DNA of 64,000 nucleotides from Bacteroidales bacterium UBA4893 (lineage in GTDB: Bacteria; Bacteroidota; Bacteroidia; Bacteroidales; P3): positions 1 through 64,000 of the forward strand of contig DHCV01000013.1 in assembly GCA_002399025.1 (NCBI GenBank), in the 5' to 3' direction. Positions within the stretch are counted from its first letter, which is position 1. Each line of letters begins with the position of its first letter. Below are positions 25,874 through 33,943 of the stretch, in pieces. A program made the position numbers and the translations under genes. The notes under the pieces were generated by a model, which worked only from the letters and a program-made list of their open reading frames with translations, ran no database searches and was not told where the DNA came from.

Positions 25874-27472
25874 ATGGGTGCAACAAATTGTCCGGAAACC
25901 CCCAGACAGAAAATGATTTCAATGATGTATTTGGTTCTAACAGCAATGTTAGCACTGAACGTATCTGTAGAAATTCTTCAGGCATTTGTGACTGTTGGAG
26001 ACAACATGGAAACTACCAATAAACTATTCGCAACAAAAATAGATAATTCATATTATAATTTTGAAAGAGCTTATATGGCTAATAAGGAAAAAGTTGGTGC
26101 TAATTGGGAGAAGGCTCAGGAGGTTAGAAAAGCAACAAAAGAAATTATTAACTATATAGATGATATGCAATATGATTTAGTAGCTCATGTTGACGGATTG
26201 AAAGGTGGTAAAGAAGAGGCAAAAAAACTATTAGCAGAAAAAGGATTTGAAGGAATTAAGGCAAAAGATAATTCAACCAAACCATCACAATATTTTATTG
26301 GTTCCACAGAACAAGGAACCGATGCAAAGGGAATGGAGCTTAGAAAGAAGATTGAAGCTTACCAGGCAAAGATGCTAACCCTTGCAGATCCAAGATTTGT
26401 TGATAGACTTAAAAAAATGCAAATTAATACTCAAGGCAAGTTTAAAAATAAAAGTGATCAAGAGTTAAATTGGCAAATGTATAATTTTAATAATACAATA
26501 CTCTTAGCCGATTTGGTTATTCTGAAAAAAATAAAATCTGAAATACAAAATGCTGAATTTGATGTTGTCAATGACTTATTAGTAAAAGTTAGCGCTGATG
26601 ACTTTAACTTTTCAGATGTTGTTCCAAAAGTTGTTGCCAAATCTAACTATGTAATGCAAGGTGATACCTATGAGGCAGAAGTTTTTGTAGCTGCAATAGA
26701 CTCAAAAACTGAGTTAAGAGCAGATGTTAGAGGAGGAAATTATGTGAGTCAAGAAGGAATTATTAATTTAAAATTCCCTGCAGGAGCAACTGGAGCACAA
26801 AAATATCAAGGAACAGTTTATGTTAAGAAATCAACAGGTGAAGAAGCATATCCATTCTCAGGCGAATATTTCGTTGCAGCACCTGCCGTAACAATTTCCC
26901 CAACCAATATGAACGTATTCTATATTGGTGTTGATAACCCTGTTTCAATTTCTGCACCAGGAACAAGTGCCGAACAACTTATAACAAATATCACCGGTGG
27001 TGGTGGAGCAACCATAAGTAAGGTGTCTGCTGGAAACTATATAGTAAAAGTTAACACACAACAAGAAGTAGAAATATCTGTTTCTGCCAATGTTAATGGA
27101 AAAGTAATGAAACAAGGTTCCATGAAGTTCCGTGTTAAGAGAATCCCTCCTCCAAAGGCAATGGTTGGTTCTTCCGATGGTGGAAGAATTGCAAAAGAAA
27201 TTCTTGTTGCTCAAGGACAACTAAAAGTAGTTATGGAAGGATTTGATTTCCCTGTTAGATATAATGTGACAGAATTCCAAATGACCTTCAATACTGGTGG
27301 AGATGGACAAGCACCCCTTGTTTCAAGAGGAGCAAGATTTACTCCAGAAATGATAAACCAAATTCAAAGACTTAGAAGGGGAAATAAGGTTTACATTGAA
27401 GGTATTAGAGCAAAAGGACCAGACGGAGATAAATCCGTTCAAAACCCTCAAATGATATTTACAATACAATAA
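25874..27472 (+). CDS. porM: T9SS motor/stalk protein PorM/GldM
   Basis: A 532-residue GldM/PorM. The N-terminus CPETPRQKMISMMYLVLTAM followed by LALNVSVEILQAF is the family hallmark and includes the single membrane helix. The rest is a long periplasmic arm of a helical first domain and beta-domains (for example VVPKVVAKSNYVMQGDTYEA, then FRVKRIPPPKAMVG). GldM spans the periplasm and passes motor energy from GldL to the GldK/GldN ring. The gene is full length and is followed 12 bp later by porN. Confidence 0.96.
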   Translation: MGATNCPETPRQKMISMMYLVLTAMLALNVSVEILQAFVTVGDNMETTNKLFATKIDNSYYNFERAYMANKEKVGANWEKAQEVRKATKEIINYIDDMQYDLVAHVDGLKGGKEEAKKLLAEKGFEGIKAKDNSTKPSQYFIGSTEQGTDAKGMELRKKIEAYQAKMLTLADPRFVDRLKKMQINTQGKFKNKSDQELNWQMYNFNNTILLADLVILKKIKSEIQNAEFDVVNDLLVKVSADDFNFSDVVPKVVAKSNYVMQGDTYEAEVFVAAIDSKTELRADVRGGNYVSQEGIINLKFPAGATGAQKYQGTVYVKKSTGEEAYPFSGEYFVAAPAVTISPTNMNVFYIGVDNPVSISAPGTSAEQLITNITGGGGATISKVSAGNYIVKVNTQQEVEISVSANVNGKVMKQGSMKFRVKRIPPPKAMVGSSDGGRIAKEILVAQGQLKVVMEGFDFPVRYNVTEFQMTFNTGGDGQAPLVSRGARFTPEMINQIQRLRRGNKVYIEGIRAKGPDGDKSVQNPQMIFTIQ

Positions 27473-27483
27473 AATATTAGATT

Positions 27484-28347
27484 ATGAAAAAAATATCTTT
27501 AATATTAATAGTGGTTATTTCATTACTTAGCACAAACTTATTTGCACAAGTATTGGATGCACCTGAAGAAGGAGCAAGAGATAGTTTTTATGAAAAAATA
27601 TCTTTTAATAAAAGGATACCATTTAATTTCCCTTATGTGAGAGAAGCAGACGTTATTTGGGAATGGAGAGTATGGAGAGTTATTGATTTTCGTGAAAAGC
27701 AAAATCAAGTTTTCTACTATCCAACAACTCCTGAACAAGGAAGAGTTAATCTTTTCTATGCTTTAGAACAAGCAATAAATGATGGAAGAATAAAGGTTTA
27801 TAAGGATGATGAGTTTAAGGAAGAGATTGATTGGGCTACCGTAAAACAATCATATTCAATAATAAGTCAAATAACAAAAGATTCTATTGATATTGATGGG
27901 ACTGAGTTCCAAGTTACCGTTGATGTTCCAATAGAACTTAATACAGATGATATCAAAACTCTTCGTATTAAGGAAAATTGGTTTATCGACAAGCAAAGAA
28001 CTGTTCAAGACGTTAGAATTGCTGGTTTTTCTCCAATTTACTATAGAGCAATAGAAGAAGGAGCAGCTCCAATAGCATATCCTTTATTCTGGGTAAGATA
28101 CGATGACCCTGAAGTTAGAGAACTATTGGCAAACACTGAGGTTTATAACTTTAAGAATGATGCTCAAAGAAGAACCTATGATGATATATTCCTAAAAAGA
28201 ATGTTTAGTAGCTATATCATTAGAGAATCAAGCGTATATGCAGACCGTACAATTAGTCAATATACTACTGGCGATGAGGCTTTAAGAGAATCTGATAATG
28301 TGAAAGAAACTATCTTCAATTACGAAGAAGATATGTGGGAATATTAA
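27484..28347 (+). CDS. porN: T9SS ring protein PorN/GldN
   Basis: A 287-residue exported protein with a signal peptide (ISLILIVVISLLSTNLFAQ). It shows GldN/PorN features: VREADVIWEWRVWRVIDFREK, NQVFYYPT, DGRIKVYKDDEF, KENWFIDKQR and YYRAIEEGAAP. PorN binds PorK to form the periplasmic ring of the T9SS. It is the last gene of the operon; a strong terminator follows at 28371-28397. Confidence 0.95.
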   Translation: MKKISLILIVVISLLSTNLFAQVLDAPEEGARDSFYEKISFNKRIPFNFPYVREADVIWEWRVWRVIDFREKQNQVFYYPTTPEQGRVNLFYALEQAINDGRIKVYKDDEFKEEIDWATVKQSYSIISQITKDSIDIDGTEFQVTVDVPIELNTDDIKTLRIKENWFIDKQRTVQDVRIAGFSPIYYRAIEEGAAPIAYPLFWVRYDDPEVRELLANTEVYNFKNDAQRRTYDDIFLKRMFSSYIIRESSVYADRTISQYTTGDEALRESDNVKETIFNYEEDMWEY

Positions 28348-28370
28348 TATAATATCTTATTAATATTTAC

Positions 28371-28397
28371 AAAAAGACTGCTGTAGGCAGTCTTTTT
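28371..28397 (+). terminator. Terminator of the porPKLMN operon
   Basis: AAAAAGACTGC (28371-28381) pairs with GCAGTCTTTTT (28387-28397) around a 5-nt loop. The final T run is part of the stem, so it can work in both directions. Confidence 0.85.
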
Positions 28398-28429
28398 GGT
28401 TTAGAGTTATTTTTAAGACAGAATAGAAA

Positions 28430-29068
28430 ATGAGGATTAAGTCATTTAGATTTTATATCATAAAGAAATTTTTAAAAACAGAAGATATTAGAATTCTTGA
28501 TATAGGCTCTGGAAGCCATAGCCCAAGTTTGACTAAAGCATGCTTCCCAAAGTCGGTTTATCACTCAATAGATATTAATGAAAAATATAATAATAATGAG
28601 GATGATATCAAGCTAATAGATAAGTTTTTTGAAAAAGACCTAAATAAATTAGAATTTGATGATATAGAAGACAATTATTATGATTTATTAATTATGTCTC
28701 ATGTTATTGAACATTTAATAAATGGAGATAAGGTAATTGAAAGCTTATTAGCAAAACTAAAACCAAATGGAATTATTTATCTTGAATACCCAAGTGTTAA
28801 AAGTCTTTTTTTGCCCACAATGAGAGAAACATTAAATTTCTTTGATGACCCAACCCATGTTAGGATATACACTTTACACGAATTGCTTAACTTATTATTG
28901 AAAAATAATACCACTATTTTAAAATATGGAACAAGAAGGAGATTATTATCAATTTTATTGATTCCAATAAAAGTACCCTATCAACTAATAACAAAAAGTT
29001 ACTTAAGGGCAGGAACTTTTTGGGATATTACAGGTTTTGCACAATTCATTATTGCTAAAAGAAAATAG
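28430..29068 (+). CDS. Class I SAM-dependent methyltransferase
   Basis: A 212-residue methyltransferase of the Methyltransf_11/23 type. Motif I is ILDIGSGSHSPSL (about 25-37), the acidic residue after strand 2 is in YHSIDINEKY, and motif IV is YYDLLIMSHVIEHLING. The segment FFDDPTHVRIYTLHELLNLL is typical of methyltransferases in glycan or surface-polymer gene sets. The substrate is unknown. It stands alone after the T9SS terminator and before palindrome array B. Confidence 0.85.
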   Translation: MRIKSFRFYIIKKFLKTEDIRILDIGSGSHSPSLTKACFPKSVYHSIDINEKYNNNEDDIKLIDKFFEKDLNKLEFDDIEDNYYDLLIMSHVIEHLINGDKVIESLLAKLKPNGIIYLEYPSVKSLFLPTMRETLNFFDDPTHVRIYTLHELLNLLLKNNTTILKYGTRRRLLSILLIPIKVPYQLITKSYLRAGTFWDITGFAQFIIAKRK

Positions 29069-29104
29069 GTGTCAATAATGACTCTTAGAACGAGTTCATT
29101 AAAT

Positions 29105-29161
29105 TTAAACCTTGTTTAATAAAATTTATCTCTGAGATAATAAAATTTATCTCTGAGATAA
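29105..29161. repeat. Palindrome array B: three 15-bp units at exact 21-bp period
   Basis: Units are 29105-29119 (TTAAACCTTGTTTAA), 29126-29140 and 29147-29161 (both TTATCTCTGAGATAA), each an inverted repeat. Both spacers are the same 6 bp, TAAAAT, so units 2 and 3 are an exact 21-bp tandem copy. Unit 1 has another core but keeps the same size and phase. A further short palindrome GAACGAGTTC lies at 29088-29097. Confidence 0.8.
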
Positions 29162-29200
29162 TTTCTTTTAAGTCTCGTTTATTTTATCATTTCTTTTTAC

Positions 29201-29208
29201 TACTTTTG
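29201..29208 (+). promoter_or_regulatory. -7 promoter box before the barrel-like gene
   Basis: TACTTTTG fits TAnnTTTG and lies 21 bp before ATG 29230. It makes an upstream TTG start (29206) unlikely. Confidence 0.45.
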
Positions 29209-29229
29209 TCTTTTCAAAAACAAATTGAT

Positions 29230-29823
29230 ATGAAACAGATTTTAGGACTATTAATTTTACTTTCTTTTTCTTCAAATAGTTTTTCACAAACTAATAATCA
29301 AAATGAATTTTCCCATACAATAGCTCATAATTTTGGGATAATCATTCCTTTTATGCTTGATAGCTATGAGCCTAAACCTTCTTTTGACGGAAGTGCTTAT
29401 AGTGCTCTTAATTTTATTCCTTCCTATGAGTTGGGCTATAGAAATATGTTCTTTGGTAAGGTTAAGTATAGAAATCTCAGAAATAGAGAAATATATTTTG
29501 ATGATATTTCAGAAGAGAAAGAATATCTTGATGCATATAGTATAATATTTAGTTATAATACATTATGGATGAAGGATAAGCTTGCTTTAAAGGTTGGTGC
29601 GGGATATTCTATTTTTAATGTTCATACAGTGAAATCAGGCTTTGATAATAATTCGCAAGTCAATTACAAAGAACATATTCAAGATATTAAATATGCTAAT
29701 TTTGTCTTTTCGGTTAGTTTAACCAAAAAACTATCCAAAAATTTTGTTGTTGGATTAGATATTGATTTATACGATTTGATTATTTGCAGAGATTATAGCC
29801 TTTCTTTAGGTTATACATTTTAA
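29230..29823 (+). CDS. Exported protein, probable small outer-membrane barrel
   Basis: A 197-residue protein with a clear signal peptide (QILGLLILLSFSSNSFSQ). The mature part shows alternating polar/aromatic strands (FFGKVKYRNLRNREIYF, AYSIIFSYNTLW, LALKVGAGYSIFNV, NFVFSVSLTKKLSKNFVVG) and ends in LSLGYTF, the usual C-terminal aromatic of outer-membrane barrels. I do not recognise a family. The start is ATG 29230, because the frame's earlier TTG lies in a -7 box. Confidence 0.65.
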   Translation: MKQILGLLILLSFSSNSFSQTNNQNEFSHTIAHNFGIIIPFMLDSYEPKPSFDGSAYSALNFIPSYELGYRNMFFGKVKYRNLRNREIYFDDISEEKEYLDAYSIIFSYNTLWMKDKLALKVGAGYSIFNVHTVKSGFDNNSQVNYKEHIQDIKYANFVFSVSLTKKLSKNFVVGLDIDLYDLIICRDYSLSLGYTF

Positions 29824-29841
29824 GTGCTTATCTCATAAACC

Positions 29842-31260
29842 TTACTTCCCTCTTCCTTGGAAAATAATTATAAAGGTATAGAGTAAAATCTTAATATCCG
29901 TAGCAATTGAAAGGTTTTCAATATAAAGTAAATCGTATTGAAGTCGTTCAATCATTTCATCAACATTTTCAGCATAACCATACTTCACTTGACCCCAAGA
30001 AGTAATACCAGGCTTAACTTTTAATAGGAGTGTGTATTCAGGATTTCTTTCTACAATCTTCTCAATAAAGTACTTCCTTTCAGGTCTGGGACCAACCAAA
30101 CTCATTGTCCCAATCAAAACATTGTAGAATTGTGGAATCTCATCCAATCTAACCTTACGCATAAACTTCCCAAATGGTGTAATACGATTATCATTATCAC
30201 TTGAAAGCTTTGGCACTCCATCACTCTCAGCATTCATATACATTGAACGAAACTTATGCATATAGAATGGTTTCCCTCTATATCCTATACGTTCTTGTTT
30301 GTAAAAAATTGGTCCTTTGGAAGTAAAATAAACTATTGCACCAGTAATAATATAAATTGGAATAAGTAGGATTATTGCAATGCTTGCAAACAAAATATCC
30401 ATAATTCTCTTAATGAGCTTTTGTAAATTAGAAAGAATTTCGTTTGAAACTAAAACAAGTGGCGTCTGGAAAATTGAAGACATCTTTACCCTTCCCAAAA
30501 GAATATCAGTTGTGTCAGCAGGAACCTTAATCAAAACATTATTATTTGTTTCAATCTGAGTTATTATCTTGTGCAAATTTGCTTCATTATCCTTTTCAAC
30601 TGCAATAATAATCTCCTCAACATTATTTTCAGCAATTATTTTATCAATATCTTTATAATCACCAAGGCAATTCAAAAAAGAGGAAAGACCATTATTACTT
30701 GTGTCAAGATTTACATATCCAATTATTTTGTTTCCAGATGATATTTCTTGACTTTCAATATCATTATATAGTTTAATTGCTTTCGAATTATTTCCAATAA
30801 TAACTGTAGGGAAACCAATAATTTTCTTATGAATTTTTTTTGCAGCTTTTGTAGTAATGAGAAGTCTTGGAATATAGGTTAGAAAGAAATGTGTGATTAG
30901 GAGAATAATGAATGAAAAATAATAATTCTTATAAGACACTATTTGATCATCTAATAGAAGTACAAAGAAAATGATTATTATCCCAACAAAACTAATAAAG
31001 AAAGTTTGTTCTAATTCTTTGAGTCTTGACTTACGATAAGGATCTGTATAGGTTCCTTGAATAAAATATAGAAAAATCCAAAAGAGTGGAACAAAAACCA
31101 AACCTTTAAATAGGTTTGCATCACTGAAAACAGCATTAATATCATTGAAATTACCGGCATCAATTGATGTCTTTCGGAATATAAAAAATAATGTCCAAGC
31201 AATTAAAGCTGATAAATAATCCGAGATAACGTATTTCGAACTCTGTAGTTTTTTATTCAT
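29842..31260 (-). CDS. Polyprenyl sugar-phosphate transferase (WbaP/WcaJ type)
   Basis: A 472-residue enzyme that starts exopolysaccharide or O-antigen-like chains by moving a sugar-1-phosphate onto undecaprenyl phosphate. It has N-terminal membrane helices (about 10-145), a central Rossmann-like part (VIIGNNSKAIKLYNDI, IIGYVNLDTS), one more membrane segment (LFASIAIILLIPIYIITG) and the catalytic bacterial sugar transferase domain (about 280-472: FYKQERIGYRGKPF, KFRSMY, KVRLDEIPQFYNVL, MSLVGPRPER, KPGITSWGQV). No other glycan cluster genes flank it apart from a lipoprotein gene 23 bp upstream. The attached surface polymer may include the A-LPS type that anchors T9SS cargo; that is inference. 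Confidence 0.93.
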   Translation of the reverse strand: MNKKLQSSKYVISDYLSALIAWTLFFIFRKTSIDAGNFNDINAVFSDANLFKGLVFVPLFWIFLYFIQGTYTDPYRKSRLKELEQTFFISFVGIIIIFFVLLLDDQIVSYKNYYFSFIILLITHFFLTYIPRLLITTKAAKKIHKKIIGFPTVIIGNNSKAIKLYNDIESQEISSGNKIIGYVNLDTSNNGLSSFLNCLGDYKDIDKIIAENNVEEIIIAVEKDNEANLHKIITQIETNNNVLIKVPADTTDILLGRVKMSSIFQTPLVLVSNEILSNLQKLIKRIMDILFASIAIILLIPIYIITGAIVYFTSKGPIFYKQERIGYRGKPFYMHKFRSMYMNAESDGVPKLSSDNDNRITPFGKFMRKVRLDEIPQFYNVLIGTMSLVGPRPERKYFIEKIVERNPEYTLLLKVKPGITSWGQVKYGYAENVDEMIERLQYDLLYIENLSIATDIKILLYTFIIIFQGRGK

Positions 31261-31283
31261 TACAATTAGAAGAAGAAGTTTTG

Positions 31284-32207
31284 TTAATTATTAGGGTAGT
31301 GAATGATTTTGATATTATCAATATAAATCCAGCCTTTTTGAACACCTTTTTTTTTCTGTGGAGTTAGAAAAACTCTAAAGTTTTCAGGGTAGGAGAGCTG
31401 TTGCCAAACCTTTCCTAAAACAATATAAACTTTTTGCCATCCTTTTTTATCATTTGGATTAAGAGTCATCACATTCAAATATTGTGTTTGAGCAGCAGGA
31501 GAGGGCTTACCCATCATTCCGATTCCCAATGGAATATTACACCAATAATCAATTTCCATCACTAATGTAGATTTGTTAGTACATTTAATCGTGTCAGAAA
31601 TAATCCTATAAGGAATTTCACTTGCATCTAAATACATTGCTCCACAAGTAGTCCCCCATTCAACAGTATCAGCGTGATTGCAAGTGTTTAGTTTATTAGT
31701 ATCTTGCATCAAGCCTTCAGTGCTAAAGGAAAGAAATGAATTTTCAAACAATTCTGAAATAGCAAAAACAGAGAAATCATCCCTATATGTTATATCCATT
31801 GTATCAATTGTGTCGGTTTCCAATTCCCTTAGGTTATGTGTAGCAGTATATGAGGTATAGAAAGGATAGTCCGACCTTGTAAGGGCAATTCCATTTAGTT
31901 TTATGCCTGGTTTTATTTCAATCTTATGATTTCCTTTTTTAAGAATAGGAACCTTTGAAGGGAGGGAATATGTTCCGATATAAATATTATCAACATAAAC
32001 CCAAGCATCAGTTATTGCAGAACTTTGGAATCCATCAACCGAGCTTTGAGATATTGCAGGATTTTCGACAACATTAAATCCTTTGATATATATAAATGAA
32101 GGGACTTCCTGATCTCCCTCAAACTCATTGCAGCTAACTATAAATATAGAAAATAGAAATACAGATAAAATAGTTAAATAACTATTAGATAATAATTTTT
32201 CCCTCAT
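31284..32207 (-). CDS. Lipoprotein of unknown function
   Basis: A 307-residue lipoprotein with the lipobox FIVSC. After the anchor come an Ig-like part (AWVYVDNIYIGTYSLPSKVPIL, about 70-110, resembling PEGA-type repeats) and a C-terminal jelly-roll-like half ending in KGWIYIDNIKIIHYPNN, a pattern seen in carbohydrate-binding folds. The true start is probably ATG 32205-32207; the frame extends 8 codons to a TTG. It precedes the sugar-phosphate transferase by 23 bp on the same strand. The function is unknown. Confidence 0.7.
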   Translation of the reverse strand: MREKLLSNSYLTILSVFLFSIFIVSCNEFEGDQEVPSFIYIKGFNVVENPAISQSSVDGFQSSAITDAWVYVDNIYIGTYSLPSKVPILKKGNHKIEIKPGIKLNGIALTRSDYPFYTSYTATHNLRELETDTIDTMDITYRDDFSVFAISELFENSFLSFSTEGLMQDTNKLNTCNHADTVEWGTTCGAMYLDASEIPYRIISDTIKCTNKSTLVMEIDYWCNIPLGIGMMGKPSPAAQTQYLNVMTLNPNDKKGWQKVYIVLGKVWQQLSYPENFRVFLTPQKKKGVQKGWIYIDNIKIIHYPNN

Positions 32208-32351
32208 ATATGAATAAAAATAAGATTTCAAATTTAACGAACTAAAAAGCGATTTAGTATAAAAACAAAGAACAAAAATAGAAGTTTTTTTTGAATTATC
32301 ACCCTTAACTCAGAACTTCTTTGTAAATTCGCATACTTAAAATATGTTGAA

Positions 32352-32996
32352 ATGATAATAGATAGCTTTAAACACAAAGGACTACGCAAAACTCTGGTTG
32401 AAGAATTATCAACGAAAGGCATTACTGACAAAAGCGTTTTAGAAGCAATTGGTAAGATTCCGAGACATATTTTCTTAGATTCTTCATTAGACAATATTGC
32501 ATATCAAGATAAAGCTCTTCCAATCGGATGCCAGCAAACTATTTCTCAACCCTTTACAGTTGCACTACAAACACAACTTTTAGAACTTAAACCCAATGAA
32601 AAAGTATTAGAAATAGGGACTGGTTCAGGATATCAAACCTCAGTGCTTTGTGAGATTGGAGCAAGGGTATACACTATCGAGAGGCATAAGCCCCTATTCG
32701 TAAGAGCAAAATCAGTGTTGGAACTAATGAAATATAGACCTAAATGCTATTTTGGAGATGGATATAAAGGATTGCCTGCTTATGCTCCTTTTGATAAAAT
32801 AATAATTACCTGCGGAACAACAACAATTCCCGAAGAATTGGTAGATCAGCTAAAGATTGGAGGAGTGTTGGTTGTCCCAATTGGAACAAATAGTCAGGTT
32901 ATGTATAAAATTACTAAAAAGAACGAAGGAGAATTGATCAAACAAGAGTTTGGTAATTTTAGATTTGTTCCTATGCTTAAGGACAAAGAAAGTTAA
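32352..32996 (+). CDS. pcm: Protein-L-isoaspartate O-methyltransferase
   Basis: A 214-residue PCMT that methylates isoaspartyl residues so that damaged proteins can be repaired. Family motifs are complete: IPRHIFLDSSLDNIAYQDKA, IGCQQTISQPFTVALQTQLL, motif I VLEIGTGSGYQTSVL, YTIERHKPL, YFGDGYKGLPAYAPFDKIIITCG and VPEEL-like IPEELVDQLKIGG with VVPIG. The start ATG follows a poor -7 box (AACTTCTTTG near 32315-32324) by about 28 bp. It stands alone. Confidence 0.95.
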   Translation: MIIDSFKHKGLRKTLVEELSTKGITDKSVLEAIGKIPRHIFLDSSLDNIAYQDKALPIGCQQTISQPFTVALQTQLLELKPNEKVLEIGTGSGYQTSVLCEIGARVYTIERHKPLFVRAKSVLELMKYRPKCYFGDGYKGLPAYAPFDKIIITCGTTTIPEELVDQLKIGGVLVVPIGTNSQVMYKITKKNEGELIKQEFGNFRFVPMLKDKES

Positions 32997-33009
32997 TTTT
33001 AAATCAACT

Positions 33010-33041
33010 TTTGCCTATGTCCTTTATTTTTACTACCTTTG
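33010..33041 (+). promoter_or_regulatory. Promoter of the glycogen-synthase-like gene
   Basis: TTTG (33010-33013) and TACCTTTG (33034-33041) are 20 bp apart, a full Bacteroidetes promoter. The ATG follows 22 bp after the -7 box. Confidence 0.7.
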
Positions 33042-33062
33042 CATAATATTTATATTTTACAT

Positions 33063-33884
33063 ATGGGAAAAGGAAGAGTATTATTTGTAAATCAGGAAAT
33101 AACTCCATATTTGGATGAAACTCCGTTGTCTATCTTTGGGAGAAAACTTCCTCAATTTATTCAAGAAAGTGGTAAAGAAATAAGAACCTTTATGCCACGA
33201 TTTGGAAATGTTAATGAAAGAAAAAATCAACTCCATGAAGTCATTCGACTATCAGGAATGAATTTAATTATCGATAACTCAGATCATCCATTAATCATTA
33301 AAGTTGCATCAATACAACAGGCAAGAATGCAGGTTTATTTTATTGATAATGAAGATTTTTTCCAACGCAAATTTGATGTTGTTGATGATAAAAGCAAGGC
33401 TTTTGAGGATAATGATGAAAGAACAATTTTCTTTTCAAGAGGTGTTCTTGAAACAATTAAAAAGCTTAACTGGAAACCAAACGTTGTTCATTGCAGTGGT
33501 TGGTTTTCGTCTTTACTCCCTTTCTATATTAAACGAACCGATTATAAGAATAATCCTTTGTTTGGAACATCAAAAATAATTTTGACTCTAATTGAAGATG
33601 AATTTACAGAACAATTAAATGAGAGTTTCCATAAAAAATTGAAGATGGATGGAGGAACACTCAAGGATTGGAATTTATATAAAGAGCCAAATTATTTGAA
33701 TTATATGATGGCTGCAATTTCCTACAGCGATGGTGTTGTGTTGGCATCAGATAAAGTTAACCCTAAGCTTATTGAGTTCGCCAAGCATAATAAAAAACAT
33801 ATTATTGAATATGTTCCTGCAGAACAGCAATATGAGCTAATTAATAATCTTTATGATAAGATAATGATTTTGGATGAAGATTAA
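33063..33884 (+). CDS. Glycogen/starch synthase-like protein, N-terminal (GT5) half only
   Basis: A 273-residue protein matching the N-terminal Rossmann domain of glycogen synthases (VLFVNQEITPYLDETPLSIFGRKLPQ, FMPRFGNVNERKNQLHEVIRL, NVVHCSGWFSSLLPFYIK, YMMAAISYSDGVVLASD). The C-terminal GT-B domain that binds the nucleotide sugar is absent. Such half-length proteins are widespread in Bacteroidetes, next to DUF4270 genes as here. Enzyme activity alone is doubtful. The start is ATG 33063: the frame's TTG at 33039 lies inside the -7 box. Confidence 0.85.
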   Translation: MGKGRVLFVNQEITPYLDETPLSIFGRKLPQFIQESGKEIRTFMPRFGNVNERKNQLHEVIRLSGMNLIIDNSDHPLIIKVASIQQARMQVYFIDNEDFFQRKFDVVDDKSKAFEDNDERTIFFSRGVLETIKKLNWKPNVVHCSGWFSSLLPFYIKRTDYKNNPLFGTSKIILTLIEDEFTEQLNESFHKKLKMDGGTLKDWNLYKEPNYLNYMMAAISYSDGVVLASDKVNPKLIEFAKHNKKHIIEYVPAEQQYELINNLYDKIMILDED

Positions 33885-33943
33885 TCTTGTCAAATACAAC
33901 ATATCAAACTCAAACACGTTTATAGAAAAAATATTTCAATATT

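Noticed and set aside
32234..32494. 86-codon minus-strand frame over the pcm start
   Set aside because: It covers the pcm promoter and first codons and resembles nothing; pcm is a certain gene on the other strand.
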